Below, one piece after another: positions 52,660 through 61,263 of a stretch of DNA of 64,000 nucleotides (positions are counted from its first letter, which is position 1; the number at the start of each line of letters is the position of its first letter). This DNA comes from Fibrella rubiginis (GTDB lineage Bacteria; Bacteroidota; Bacteroidia; Cytophagales; Spirosomataceae): positions 62,001 through 126,000 of the forward strand of contig NZ_JAFMYV010000017.1 in assembly GCF_017353185.1 (NCBI RefSeq), read 5' to 3'. Position numbers and translations under genes: made by a program. Under the pieces are notes generated by a model. The model ran no database searches. It was given only the letters and a program-made list of their open reading frames with translations, and had not been told where the DNA came from.

Positions 52660-53901
52660 TTACGTCCGTGAAGCCAGTTCGGCGGCTTTGTTTTTCCGCG
52701 TGTCCAGGCCGTAATTCTTTAAAATGCTCCGTGCCAGGGCTGTTTTGTGTACTTCGTCGGCACCGTCGTAAATCCGGGCGCCGCGTTCGTGGCGGTAGTA
52801 CCAGGCCAGCAGCACGCCGTCGGTGATGCCCATCGCCCCGAAGGTTTGAATGGCCCGGTCCACCACGCGCAGCACCATGTTAGCCACAAAGAACTTGATG
52901 GCCGAAATCTCGTTGCGAACGGCTGCCGCCCCCTGCTCGTCGATGTTATGAGCCGTACGGAGCACCATCAGCCGCGAGGCGTCAATTTCGGCCCGGCTTT
53001 CGGCAATGAACCCCTGAATGAATTGCTTTTCGCCCAGCATCATGCCCGGCTCGATCTCGCGCGTGGCCGCCCGGTGGCACATGAGGTCAAATGAGCGTTC
53101 GGCAATGCCGATCCAGCGCATGCAGTGGTGAATGCGGCCTGGTCCAAGCCGTTCCTGCGCCAGCATAAAGCCCATGCCTTCGCCCCCAATAAGGTTGTTG
53201 TAGGGTACGCGGCAGTTGGTGTAGCGCACTTCGGCGTGGCTACCCCAATGGTCAGACGGATCGCCCATAATGCTGATGTTACGCACCAGCTCAAAGCCGG
53301 GATTATCCGTTGGCACCACAATCATACTGGCCCGTTTGTGGGGGGCAGCGTCGGGGTTGGTCACGGCCATAACCACAGCAAATGCGGCCCCGTCGGCAGA
53401 GGAGGTAAACCATTTGTGGCCGTTGATCACCCACTCGTCGCCGTCGCGGATAGCTAATGTACCCATCTGAGTAGGGTTCGAGCCCGCAAATTCGGGTTCG
53501 GTCATGGAGAAGCACGACCGGATATGGCCCTCTTTCAGCGGCTCCAGGTACTGCCGCTTGATGTCATCCGAGGCGTATTTGTGCATCAGTTCCATGTTGC
53601 CGATATCGGGGGCCTGGCAGTTGAAGGTGTAATGCCCAAACGGACTGGTAGCCAGTACTTCGCTCACCTGCCCGAATTCGCAGAGCGTGAGGCCCAGTCC
53701 GCCCTCGTCGATGCTGTGTTGCAGCCCCCAAAGCCCCGCCTGCCGCACTAGTTCGCGTTTTTGGTCCAGAATGGCCGCCACTTTCGAGAAATTTCCCGTC
53801 AGGTATTCGCCGGTTTCAAGCGGTACAAGGTGCGTATGAATAAACTCGCGGATGCGTGGAACAAGCTCGCGGGTATGGTCAGTGGCAAAGATGGCTTCCA
53901 T
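52660..53901 (-). CDS. Acyl-CoA dehydrogenase, ACAD10/11 type
   Basis: A 413-residue FAD-dependent dehydrogenase. SMTEPEFAGSNPTQMGTLA and WVINGHKWFTSSADGA are the usual FAD/substrate blocks, and FGAMGITDGVLLAWYYRHERG precedes ARIYDGADEVHKTALARSIL. At the catalytic-base position, where most family members have Glu (YEG), it has Asp (YDG), as I recall for ACAD10/11. With the APH-type kinase downstream it forms the split version of ACAD11, expected to convert 4-hydroxyacyl-CoA through a phosphorylated intermediate to an enoyl-CoA. A general beta-oxidation dehydrogenase is the alternative. Confidence 0.9.
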   Translation of the reverse strand: MEAIFATDHTRELVPRIREFIHTHLVPLETGEYLTGNFSKVAAILDQKRELVRQAGLWGLQHSIDEGGLGLTLCEFGQVSEVLATSPFGHYTFNCQAPDIGNMELMHKYASDDIKRQYLEPLKEGHIRSCFSMTEPEFAGSNPTQMGTLAIRDGDEWVINGHKWFTSSADGAAFAVVMAVTNPDAAPHKRASMIVVPTDNPGFELVRNISIMGDPSDHWGSHAEVRYTNCRVPYNNLIGGEGMGFMLAQERLGPGRIHHCMRWIGIAERSFDLMCHRAATREIEPGMMLGEKQFIQGFIAESRAEIDASRLMVLRTAHNIDEQGAAAVRNEISAIKFFVANMVLRVVDRAIQTFGAMGITDGVLLAWYYRHERGARIYDGADEVHKTALARSILKNYGLDTRKNKAAELASRT

Positions 53902-53935
53902 GCGAAGGCGCTGGTTTAGGTTGAAATTGTACTAT

Positions 53936-53943
53936 CAAATTTA
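53936..53943 (-). promoter_or_regulatory. -7 promoter element for the dehydrogenase unit
   Basis: Minus-strand TAAATTTG, an exact TAnnTTTG match, 35 nt before the dehydrogenase ATG. It would drive the dehydrogenase, the 69-residue protein, the broken nucleotidyltransferase and the kinase. Confidence 0.5.
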
Positions 53944-53973
53944 CGGGAAAGATTGGGGCTTATGAAGTCGAAA

Positions 53974-54318
53974 TCAGGCTACGGCGTAGCCCGAAAAAGC
54001 TCTGTATCGAGGCGGCTGAAATCCAAGAACAATATCAGTCCGTTCAACGCCTCGTTCTACTAACGTGGCCGCTATGTCAACATCAGTCCAGTTAGCTTGA
54101 ATCCAGATTTTGTCATCTGGTTTCAGGTCGAAATGAAATACTGTATTTCGTACAAATCGATCCCCGCTCCAACCCACCCGGACCAGTTGATAGTGACCTC
54201 TCTGAGAATCTATAGTTACTTGATTATCAATATCTTGAAGATTGACAGGTCTGTGCTGAGCATACTCTTCCAGCAATTCCTGAATAATTTTCTGATATTT
54301 TTCTGCTTTATTTTTCAT
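53974..54318 (-). CDS. XisI-like protein
   Basis: A 114-residue protein from the ATG at 54318: MKNKAEKYQKIIQELLEEYA, then VNLQDIDNQVTIDSQRGHYQ, LVRVGWSGDRFVRNTVFHFD, KIWIQANWTDVDIAATLVE, and GVERTDIVLGFQPPRYRAFS. This is the pattern of XisI, the fdxN-element excision-controlling factor of cyanobacteria. There XisI usually lies beside XisH; here no XisH gene adjoins. The longer frame from 54435 adds a hydrophobic N-terminus and runs almost to the divergent gene, so I prefer the shorter start. Function outside cyanobacteria is unknown. Confidence 0.8.
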   Translation of the reverse strand: MKNKAEKYQKIIQELLEEYAQHRPVNLQDIDNQVTIDSQRGHYQLVRVGWSGDRFVRNTVFHFDLKPDDKIWIQANWTDVDIAATLVERGVERTDIVLGFQPPRYRAFSGYAVA

Positions 54319-54438
54319 ACTAAAGCTAAAGGTTAGAATGACGTTATATCCACTCTCTAGCAACAGGCAATGTGTAAATATAAGCGTCATTGCGACTACA
54401 AATAGAGCCAACCTTAACCTTCTAAACTGACACACTTT

Positions 54439-54843
54439 ATGATCCGCATCCTACTTTTTCTCGTCGTGTTTACTCTATTTAGTCGTCAATCGCTCTACGC
54501 TCAATCACGAACAGCCAAGATTTATTTTACAGACGGGCCGGGTCGTGATCTCATCACTACGTTTGATCCTAATAAACCCATTCGACTAAAAGTTTGCTGT
54601 CCTACGCTGGTTGAAGTAGATGCGGATACGTTAGGGTTGCTCATTGGTGGCAAACCGGTGTTCATACCTGTCGAACGTGGTAAAAGCTATTACTTCAGAA
54701 TGGCTAGCAATACGGGACTGTTTGAAACTACTCCCCTTGAGTTTTGGCTCAATTTGTCCATATATTCAAACTCTAATACAGACAAGTTCAGGCACTTCAT
54801 TATTAGCAAAAAAGTCGGCGTTATAGAAGTAACTAGTGATTAA
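54439..54843 (+). CDS. Small exported protein of unknown function
   Basis: A 134-residue protein with signal peptide MIRILLFLVVFTLFSRQSLY (cut near YAQS). The mature part is a predicted small beta domain: KIYFTDGPGRDLITTFD, IRLKVCCPTLVEVDADTLGL, FIPVERGKSYYFRMAS. It resembles an exported one-domain binding protein but no family is clear. Divergent from the XisI-like gene, with 120 nt between starts, and of lower G+C than most neighbours. Confidence 0.6.
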   Translation: MIRILLFLVVFTLFSRQSLYAQSRTAKIYFTDGPGRDLITTFDPNKPIRLKVCCPTLVEVDADTLGLLIGGKPVFIPVERGKSYYFRMASNTGLFETTPLEFWLNLSIYSNSNTDKFRHFIISKKVGVIEVTSD

Positions 54844-54891
54844 AAAAGCGTTGTTTACACCGTTTTAATCCGGTTCTTATTATTTTCAGCC

Positions 54892-55074
54892 ATGACCATC
54901 TCAACGGAAACTGCTTACAAACAGGCATTTATTCATTTCGATGAACTTGTTGCCTGCATGGGTGATAACCAGGAATTGCAAAATCAAGCCCGTGCCTTAG
55001 CCAAGGCCATTCAGTCTTACGAACAAGCCCATATTCCTTTCCCCAAACCTGTTCCTCAAAAGGGAGATGATTAA
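54892..55074 (+). CDS. 60-residue HigA-N-terminus-like fragment
   Basis: MTISTETAYKQAFIHFDELV, then MGDNQELQNQARALAKAIQS and YEQAHIPFPKP. The spacing of the two helices and the ending YEQAHIPFP recall the N-terminal part of HigA-type antitoxins (Y-x-x-A-...-L-...-YE-x-x-H-x-P), but the helix-turn-helix domain that should follow is absent, replaced by a stop after 60 codons. No HigB toxin adjoins. It may be a remnant or a small independent protein. Confidence 0.5.
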   Translation: MTISTETAYKQAFIHFDELVACMGDNQELQNQARALAKAIQSYEQAHIPFPKPVPQKGDD

Positions 55075-55086
55075 TGCAATCTGATT

Positions 55087-57510
55087 TCACCCCCGTTTCA
55101 CCACTACTCGCACTTTGCTGACGCGCCCTTTGTCGTCGGCGCAGGAGACGGTCAGGACGCCGGGCGTGGGGCGGAAGAAAATCGTTTCGGTAGGTTTGGC
55201 CTTGCGGAACAGCCCATTGTTCAAATACCAGTACACCACCTGTACGTCATTGGCCGTCTGGCACGACAGCGCTAAATCGGCAGGACTTTTTGGGTCGATG
55301 AAATAGTCGCTACCCGCGTTGAGGCTTGTGATAAGGGGAGCCCCGCCGTTGCCAAACACCCGCGAACAGGCCGGGTTGTGCGGCGGAATAGCTGCATAAG
55401 GCCGGTGACTTGCCGCATACCACGCTACCACTTCCGGGGCCAGGTTCGGGTACATCCGGGCTACGGGGCGAGACAATGAATCGACTCCCGCCGGGCGACA
55501 ATGCGCACAGTATGAGACTGTTGCCGCCGAATTTGTCCAGACCTGCTGCTGATGCCCACACCGGTTGGCCCGCGACACGCCCATGATGTAGTAGTCTGTA
55601 GCCCGGCCCGCGCAGGTGTGTTCAGGCACGTCGCCGCTTTCGGGGCAGATTTGCCGGAAACCCAGTTTGCCGCCCGTGGGTGGCCGAAACCAGCCCGTGG
55701 GTGCGTTGTAGTCGATGGCATTGAATAGCTGAAACAGTAGGGGAGCGGCCGTATTAGCTCCGCTCAAATTGGGTACGCCGATACCCGAAAAATTGCCCAC
55801 CCACACCCCTATCGTATAATGCCGGTTGTAGCCCACACTCCAGGCATCGCGCCGTCCGTAGCTTGTCCCGGTTTTCCAGGCAATACGCGGTAGGTGATAG
55901 CTATTATCGAAGTTATTGGGCAGATCGGGCCGGGTAATCTGGGTTAAAGTATTCGTAACCAGAAAAGCGGCTTCGGGGCTAAACGTAGGGGTAGACCATA
56001 CCCGAACCGGTCGTGCCTGCCCGCTTTCGGGCGCGAGAGCGGCCGCCGACAAAGTCCTCACGTACGCCAAATCCCGCCGCTGTCCCCTGTTCGGAAACGC
56101 CGTGTACGCCCGCGTCAACTCTTCCAGCGTCACGCCGCAACCACCCAGGATCATGGATAGTCCCAGGTCATCGGCCTGTTTTTGAACCGTTCTGAACCCC
56201 GCCTCGCGCAGCTTCGCTACGAAAACGGGTGTCGATACGTCGCGCAGGAGTTTTACGGCGGGAATATTCAATGAATTGGCAAGGGCAAATTCTGCCGTGA
56301 CGGGGCCGTTGAATTGCCGGTCGTAATTATCGGGTTCGTAACCGCCAAAGTTGGTGGGCACGTCATGGATCCTGGCTTTGGGTGTAATCAGTCCCTGATC
56401 AAACGCCAGCGCGTACAACAAAGGCTTTAACGCCGACCCCGGCGACCGCACGGCCCGCACACCGTCTACCTGCCCGCCATCAACCACGTCGCCAAACGCT
56501 GCCGAGCCGACGTAGGCTTCTACCGCGCCCGTTTGGTTGTCTATCACCAGCACCGCTGCGTTGCGTATGTTTTGCGCCTTAATACGGTCAACATATTGAC
56601 GCACAAGTCGTTCTGTTGCCGCCTGCACGTTTGCCTGTATGGTGCTGACGATAACTGGTTCATTTGGATGCTCGCTTTGCAGCCGTAGACTCAGATGGGG
56701 AGCCATGTTGGGTGCGGGGCGGCGGTGGGCGTTGAGCGGTTCCAGCAGGGCGTTATCAATGGCCTGTCTGGGAAAAGTGCCCGCTGCCAAAAACCGCCGG
56801 AGCCAGGCGTTGCGGGCCGTGATCACGGCGGCGTTGTTTTCACCCAGCCGCAGGCTCGACGGGCGATTGGGGATGATAGCCAGCGTAGTGATTTCGGCTA
56901 GGCTGAGCAGTTGCGGCGGCTTCCCGAAAAACAGCAGCGACGCCGATTTGATGCCTTCAATATTGCCACCGTAAGGTACCAGATTCAGGTACAGTTGGAG
57001 GATTTCGTCTTTGCTCAGGCGCACTTCCAGTTGAAAGGCCCGCAGCACCTCAATCACTTTGCTCCCATACGTACGCGGACGTGGCTCCAGCAGACGCACT
57101 ACCTGCATCGTGATCGTAGATGCCCCCGACGTGCGCTTCCCCGACAGCAGGTTCCGTCCGGCTGCCCGCATCATCGCTACAGGGTTGATGCCGGGGTGCC
57201 AGCGAAACCAGCGGTCTTCTTTTTGTCGTATCGTTTGCCGCAACGTGGGTGTAATCTCATCCAGCGTGGCGTACATCCGCCATTTATCGTCGCGGCTCAG
57301 AAAAGCATGGAGGGTGGTGCTGTCGGCGGCCGTGACGATGGTGGAATAGGGCACAGACAGCGGGGGCGGAAACAGCCGGTCGAGCAAAAACAGCCCCAGC
57401 AGCACCGTCATGGCCACTTTGGGCCAGCGGCGGGTGCGTAGGTAGGGGAGAAGGGCATAGCCGCTTTTGCGTATCAGAGACAAGGTCAGATAACGCACTA
57501 GTGTTTTCAT
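55087..57510 (-). CDS. pbpC: Penicillin-binding protein 1C
   Basis: A bifunctional peptidoglycan glycosyltransferase/transpeptidase of the PBP1C type, 807 residues from the ATG at 57510. A membrane anchor is near residues 30-48. The glycosyltransferase domain has EDRWFRWHPGINPVAMMRAA, SGASTITMQVVRLL and LYLNLVPYGGNIEGI. The transpeptidase has the serine in SPGSALKPLLYAL, and KTGTSYGRRDAWSVGY. A C-terminal BiPBP_C domain is around 715-805. It differs from PBP1A by its short N-terminus and this domain. An ATG at 57573 would add 21 residues but leave only 16 nt to the divergent gene. Confidence 0.93.
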   Translation of the reverse strand: MKTLVRYLTLSLIRKSGYALLPYLRTRRWPKVAMTVLLGLFLLDRLFPPPLSVPYSTIVTAADSTTLHAFLSRDDKWRMYATLDEITPTLRQTIRQKEDRWFRWHPGINPVAMMRAAGRNLLSGKRTSGASTITMQVVRLLEPRPRTYGSKVIEVLRAFQLEVRLSKDEILQLYLNLVPYGGNIEGIKSASLLFFGKPPQLLSLAEITTLAIIPNRPSSLRLGENNAAVITARNAWLRRFLAAGTFPRQAIDNALLEPLNAHRRPAPNMAPHLSLRLQSEHPNEPVIVSTIQANVQAATERLVRQYVDRIKAQNIRNAAVLVIDNQTGAVEAYVGSAAFGDVVDGGQVDGVRAVRSPGSALKPLLYALAFDQGLITPKARIHDVPTNFGGYEPDNYDRQFNGPVTAEFALANSLNIPAVKLLRDVSTPVFVAKLREAGFRTVQKQADDLGLSMILGGCGVTLEELTRAYTAFPNRGQRRDLAYVRTLSAAALAPESGQARPVRVWSTPTFSPEAAFLVTNTLTQITRPDLPNNFDNSYHLPRIAWKTGTSYGRRDAWSVGYNRHYTIGVWVGNFSGIGVPNLSGANTAAPLLFQLFNAIDYNAPTGWFRPPTGGKLGFRQICPESGDVPEHTCAGRATDYYIMGVSRANRCGHQQQVWTNSAATVSYCAHCRPAGVDSLSRPVARMYPNLAPEVVAWYAASHRPYAAIPPHNPACSRVFGNGGAPLITSLNAGSDYFIDPKSPADLALSCQTANDVQVVYWYLNNGLFRKAKPTETIFFRPTPGVLTVSCADDKGRVSKVRVVVKRG

Positions 57511-57557
57511 TGATCTCGTCCAGCTTCTTGTTGCCTTCACAATATACAAAAGCGTCT

Positions 57558-57565
57558 TACTTTCG
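57558..57565 (+). promoter_or_regulatory. Possible -7 element for the M28 peptidase gene
   Basis: TACTTTCG matches TAnnTTTG at seven of eight positions, 24 nt before the GTG start at 57590. Confidence 0.35.
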
Positions 57566-57589
57566 CTCCTCATCTAATCGACTGTTGCT

Positions 57590-59068
57590 GTGATCAACCT
57601 AACTCGACGTATCGGGCTGGCCGCCTCGTTGCTGGCACTGCTTTCGCCCATTGTTCTTGCTCAAAAACTGCCTGCCGATAATCGGGCGGCCATTCGTGAG
57701 GCCGATATTAAACGTGATCTCTACAAACTCGCCGATGACCATTTCCAGGGGCGTGTGGCGGGGTCGCTCAACGAGTTAAAAGCATCGGCCTGGATCGCTG
57801 AGCAACTCCGGGCGATGGGCCTGCAACCGGCAGGCGACGACGGCACGTATTTTCAGTTCTTCCACATCCAACGCACCCGTGTGAGCGAAACGAGTCGGTT
57901 TGTGCTGGGTGGCAAAGCCCTCACCTACGGCCCCGACGTGATTGCCCTGGCCCCTGCCATTGCCTCGGTCGACGCCCCGCTCGTGTATGTCGGCACGGGC
58001 ACCCCCGCCGAAATGGCCAACGTCGATGTGAAAGGTAAGGCCGTGGCGATTCTCTTCTCGGGCAACCCGCCGGGCAACCTCAGCTTCCGCCGGTTTATGC
58101 TCAACACCATGAACGCCCGCGCCGCCGAACTGGTCAAAGCAGGGGCAGTAGCCACCATTTTCGTGTCCGACGACCGGGCACAGGCGGTGTATAACTGGTG
58201 GAGCAGTGCCATGGAAATGGGCCGATATGACCTGCCCGGTGGTCCCAACACGCGGGTATTTTCGCAGGCGCCCCTGCTCTGGATGCCTGCCGACAAGCTG
58301 CCGCTGGTGAAACAGCCTAATGGGCAGTTTACCAACGTGGTCAATGTAGAGAGCTTCAGCTATCCGTCGGTGAATATTGTGGCGAAACTGCCAGGTACCG
58401 ACCCTAAACTGCGCGATGAAAACGTACTCATTAGCACGCACCAGGACCACGACGGCATTCGGCGGGCTGTGGCCGGTGATTCGATTTATAACGGGGCCGA
58501 TGATAACGCTACGGGTTGCGCGGCGGCGTTGGCCATTGGCCGGGCGTTTGTGCAAAAACCAGGCAAGCGCAGCCTGCTGATCGTTTTCCACGGCGCCGAA
58601 GAGCGCGGTTTGCTGGGGTCCCGGTATTTTGTAGAACACCCCACCGTGCCGAAATCGAGCATTGTGGCGGTGCTGAACGGCGAGATGATGGGCCGGAACA
58701 ACCCCGATTCTGCCGCCCTGCTGGGATCGCAACTACCGCACCGCAACTCGATAGCCCTGGTCAACGACGCGATGCAGGCAAACAGGACCGACACAAAATT
58801 CAAGCTCGACACGCTCTGGGACCGCCCCGACCACCCCGAAGGCTGGTATTTCCGGTCTGACCACCTGCCCTATGCTCGTGCGGGTATCCCGGCTATCTGC
58901 TTCACTACGCTCCTCCACCCCGACTACCACACCCCCCGCGACGAGCCCGCCCGCATCGACTACGCTAAGCTCACGCGCATGACCCGCTGGATGTACCTCA
59001 CCGCCTGGCGCGTAGCCAACGACGCCGATAAGCCGACGGTGGATGTGGGGTTTAGATTAGAACGATGA
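57590..59068 (+). CDS. M28-family zinc aminopeptidase, exported
   Basis: A 492-residue peptidase with a GTG start and signal peptide ending LLSPIVLAQ. A PA-like insert domain is around 110-250. The M28 core binds two zinc ions: His in ISTHQDHDG, Asp in NGADDNATGCAAAL, the Glu-Glu pair in FHGAEERGLLGSRYF, and the late His in FRSDHLPYARAGIPAICFTT. It should release N-terminal amino acids from peptides in the periplasm. Divergent from pbpC, with 79 nt between starts. Its stop overlaps the hairpin that separates it from the convergent gene. Confidence 0.9.
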   Translation: MINLTRRIGLAASLLALLSPIVLAQKLPADNRAAIREADIKRDLYKLADDHFQGRVAGSLNELKASAWIAEQLRAMGLQPAGDDGTYFQFFHIQRTRVSETSRFVLGGKALTYGPDVIALAPAIASVDAPLVYVGTGTPAEMANVDVKGKAVAILFSGNPPGNLSFRRFMLNTMNARAAELVKAGAVATIFVSDDRAQAVYNWWSSAMEMGRYDLPGGPNTRVFSQAPLLWMPADKLPLVKQPNGQFTNVVNVESFSYPSVNIVAKLPGTDPKLRDENVLISTHQDHDGIRRAVAGDSIYNGADDNATGCAAALAIGRAFVQKPGKRSLLIVFHGAEERGLLGSRYFVEHPTVPKSSIVAVLNGEMMGRNNPDSAALLGSQLPHRNSIALVNDAMQANRTDTKFKLDTLWDRPDHPEGWYFRSDHLPYARAGIPAICFTTLLHPDYHTPRDEPARIDYAKLTRMTRWMYLTAWRVANDADKPTVDVGFRLER

Positions 59069-59170
59069 GTTTAAGGTTTAACGTCTAAGGTTTAAGGTTG
59101 CTTCGCGCTCAACCCTTGCGAACGCGAAGCAACCTTAAACCTTAGACGTTAAACCTTAAACCTTAAACTC
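59067..59170. repeat. 104-bp palindromic element between convergent genes
   Basis: The left arm (41 nt, 59067-59107) pairs with a 48-nt right arm (59123-59170) that has one extra 7-nt unit, AAGGTTT. It is built of TTTAAGGTTTAA-type repeats plus GCTTCGCG. It reaches from one stop codon to the other. The left 39 nt match 5584-5622 at 34 positions. Confidence 0.88.
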
Positions 59171-60197
59171 ACTTATACACCACCCCCTTCCCCTCTATCG
59201 GCACGGTAAACCGCTGGAGGGGAATTTTTTGTTTCAGGAGTTCTGCCGTCAGGTCATCGCGGGGTTCAAACAGGCCATCATCGCCCTGCTGGAAGGTACC
59301 AAAATGAATACCGATGCTCTGCGGACGACCTAAATCGGTAAATGCCTGCACCGCCCCGACGGGCGACATGTGTACCGGGGCCATGAACCAGGTGGGGCGA
59401 TAAGACCCGATAGGTAGCATAGCCAGTTTGATGGCACCAGAGGGGCTGCTGGCGGCGCGCTGGGCTATTTTGGGAAACAAATCGCCGTAGCCGGTGTCGC
59501 CCGCGAAGTAGATCGTGCCGAAACGGGTGTGGAGTAAATAGCCCGCCCAGAGCGTTCGGTCACGGTCGCCTATGCCGCGGTTGCTGAAGTGGCGGGCTTC
59601 GGTGGCTGTTATGGTCAGGTTGGGCAATACCCGCAACGTGTCGTTCCAGTCTAGCTCGCGGGTGGTTTTGCCGCCCACTTTTTTGGGTAGATAGGATACG
59701 CCCAGCGGCGTTACCATCTGCGGATTGACATCCTTTGCCAGCCGTTTAAGGGTCTGTAGATCAAGGTGATCGTAGTGGCAATGACTCAGCAGTACTACGT
59801 CGATAGGGGGCAGATCCTCGTAGCGGATTCCGGGTGGGCGGCGGCGTTTAATACCCAGCCATTTGGTGGGGCCAATCTTGTTGCTCCAAACGGGGTCGGT
59901 GAGTATGTTGAGGCCGTCGGTTTGCAGCAAAAAGCTGGAGTGGCCCACAAACGTGACCACCAGGCTGTCGCCGTAGATGCGGGCTTGGGGTTTAGAACCA
60001 GCAGGCGCGTTGGGGGTGTCGAGCCAGGGGCCTTTGTCGCGGTGAAGCAGCCACTTGAACAGGCCACCCTGACGCACCACGGGCGGGCCGGTGTTGACAA
60101 ACTTTTTGCCGTTGAAATGGTCCGTCACCGGTCCTTTATAGCGCGGGGCGCAGGCGGTAAGGAGTAGCAGGAATAACGTTGGGCAGTAGCGAAACAT
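59169..60197 (-). CDS. Metallo-beta-lactamase-fold lipoprotein, NAPE-PLD-like
   Basis: A 342-residue lipoprotein from the ATG at 60197, with signal MFRYCPTLFLLLLTAC (lipobox LTAC). The metallo-hydrolase motifs are FVGHSSFLLQTDGLNILTDP, LLSHCHYDHLDLQTLKRLA (metal ligands), AGYLLHTRFGTIYFAGDTGY and GIHFGTFQ. These follow the group that includes N-acyl-phosphatidylethanolamine phospholipase D and UlaG-like enzymes. The substrate is unknown, possibly a phospholipid or N-acyl lipid of the envelope. The AraC gene is divergent. Confidence 0.85.
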   Translation of the reverse strand: MFRYCPTLFLLLLTACAPRYKGPVTDHFNGKKFVNTGPPVVRQGGLFKWLLHRDKGPWLDTPNAPAGSKPQARIYGDSLVVTFVGHSSFLLQTDGLNILTDPVWSNKIGPTKWLGIKRRRPPGIRYEDLPPIDVVLLSHCHYDHLDLQTLKRLAKDVNPQMVTPLGVSYLPKKVGGKTTRELDWNDTLRVLPNLTITATEARHFSNRGIGDRDRTLWAGYLLHTRFGTIYFAGDTGYGDLFPKIAQRAASSPSGAIKLAMLPIGSYRPTWFMAPVHMSPVGAVQAFTDLGRPQSIGIHFGTFQQGDDGLFEPRDDLTAELLKQKIPLQRFTVPIEGKGVVYK

Positions 60198-60284
60198 GGG
60201 CAAGCAGGATTACGCCCTCAAAGTACAACAAGCCTGACCGAAATGATAACAAATACAAAAAATGCCCACTAGCTACAAAGAAAC

Positions 60285-60292
60285 TATATTTG
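60285..60292 (+). promoter_or_regulatory. -7 promoter element for the AraC regulator gene
   Basis: TATATTTG is an exact TAnnTTTG match 21 nt before the ATG at 60314, in an A/T-rich divergent region. Confidence 0.5.
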
Positions 60293-60313
60293 AATTTTAT
60301 AACTGACTCTGTC

Positions 60314-61246
60314 ATGGACATTACCTCTGTAGAAAACTTTTACCAGCAAATTGCTTTTGGATCGGAAGCTGAGTTGCAGGCGCTTTTGCCAAAAGGTATT
60401 AACAAGGAAATCGGCCATTTCAATGTGTTTAGTCAGGATGACCTCCGCGAACGCTTAAAGCAAAAGTCGGGCATGCCTTATAACCGCCGTGCCTATTATA
60501 AGATCAGCCTGATCTGCGGGCGCAACCGGGCCGAGTATGCCGACCGCGTGATCGACATTGACAAAAGCGCCCTACTGTTTGCTACGCCCAAAGTGCCTTA
60601 TCATTATATACCACTTGATGCCAATGGGTCGGGCGGCTACTTCTGCATCTTCACCGACGAGTTTTTACTACAAGCCAAAAGCGGCGTGGTACTCGACGAA
60701 CTGCCCATCTTCAAACCGGGCGGTTACCCCATCTTTGAGCTGACGGACAATGATACCGCCGACATTGCCTACATTTTCAGGAAGATGGCTAAAGAAATAA
60801 CCTCAGACTACGCCCATAAGTATGACTTGCTGCGCAACTACGTAGTTGAGTTAATTCACTATGGGCAGAAGCTGCAACCGGCCACGTCGCTTTATCCAAC
60901 CCATACAGCCTCGGCGCGCGTATCGTCGCTGTTCATCGAGTTGCTGGAACGGCAATTTCCTATTGAGTCGCCGCAGCAGCAGTTGAGCTTGCGCACGGCC
61001 AAGGATTACGCCGACCGGCTAGCCATTCATGTAAACCACCTCAACAAAGTATTGAAAGAACACACGGGCAAGACAACAACGGCCATTATCAGCAGCCGGA
61101 TTGCGCAGGAGGCCAAGATTTTGCTCAAACAAACTGACTGGAACGTGTCGGAAATTGCCTATAGCCTTGGGTTCGACGAAGTGGCGCACTTCTCTAATTT
61201 CTTCAAAAAACAGACAACCCTTTCGCCGGTGGCTTTCCGGGCGTAA
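60314..61246 (+). CDS. AraC-family transcriptional regulator
   Basis: A 310-residue regulator from the ATG at 60314. The N-terminal part is a cupin-like sensor (FNVFSQDDLRERLKQKSGMP to LLFATPKVPYHYIPLD). The C-terminal half has the two HTH motifs: TAKDYADRLAIHVNHLNKVLK and SEIAYSLGFDEVAHFSNFFKK, ending in SPVAFRA. It is followed by two SDR genes. Two direct repeats in the 108-nt gap before the first SDR gene make that promoter the probable target. The longer frame from 60179 runs into the divergent promoter and is unlikely. Confidence 0.88.
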   Translation: MDITSVENFYQQIAFGSEAELQALLPKGINKEIGHFNVFSQDDLRERLKQKSGMPYNRRAYYKISLICGRNRAEYADRVIDIDKSALLFATPKVPYHYIPLDANGSGGYFCIFTDEFLLQAKSGVVLDELPIFKPGGYPIFELTDNDTADIAYIFRKMAKEITSDYAHKYDLLRNYVVELIHYGQKLQPATSLYPTHTASARVSSLFIELLERQFPIESPQQQLSLRTAKDYADRLAIHVNHLNKVLKEHTGKTTTAIISSRIAQEAKILLKQTDWNVSEIAYSLGFDEVAHFSNFFKKQTTLSPVAFRA

Positions 61247-61263
61247 TGGGGTAGATTTGATTT

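Noticed and set aside
57776-58732. A 318-codon open frame antisense to the M28 peptidase gene
   Set aside because: It mirrors the codon pattern of a G+C-rich gene, has no family motif and no own promoter or gap. The sense strand holds intact M28 zinc motifs.
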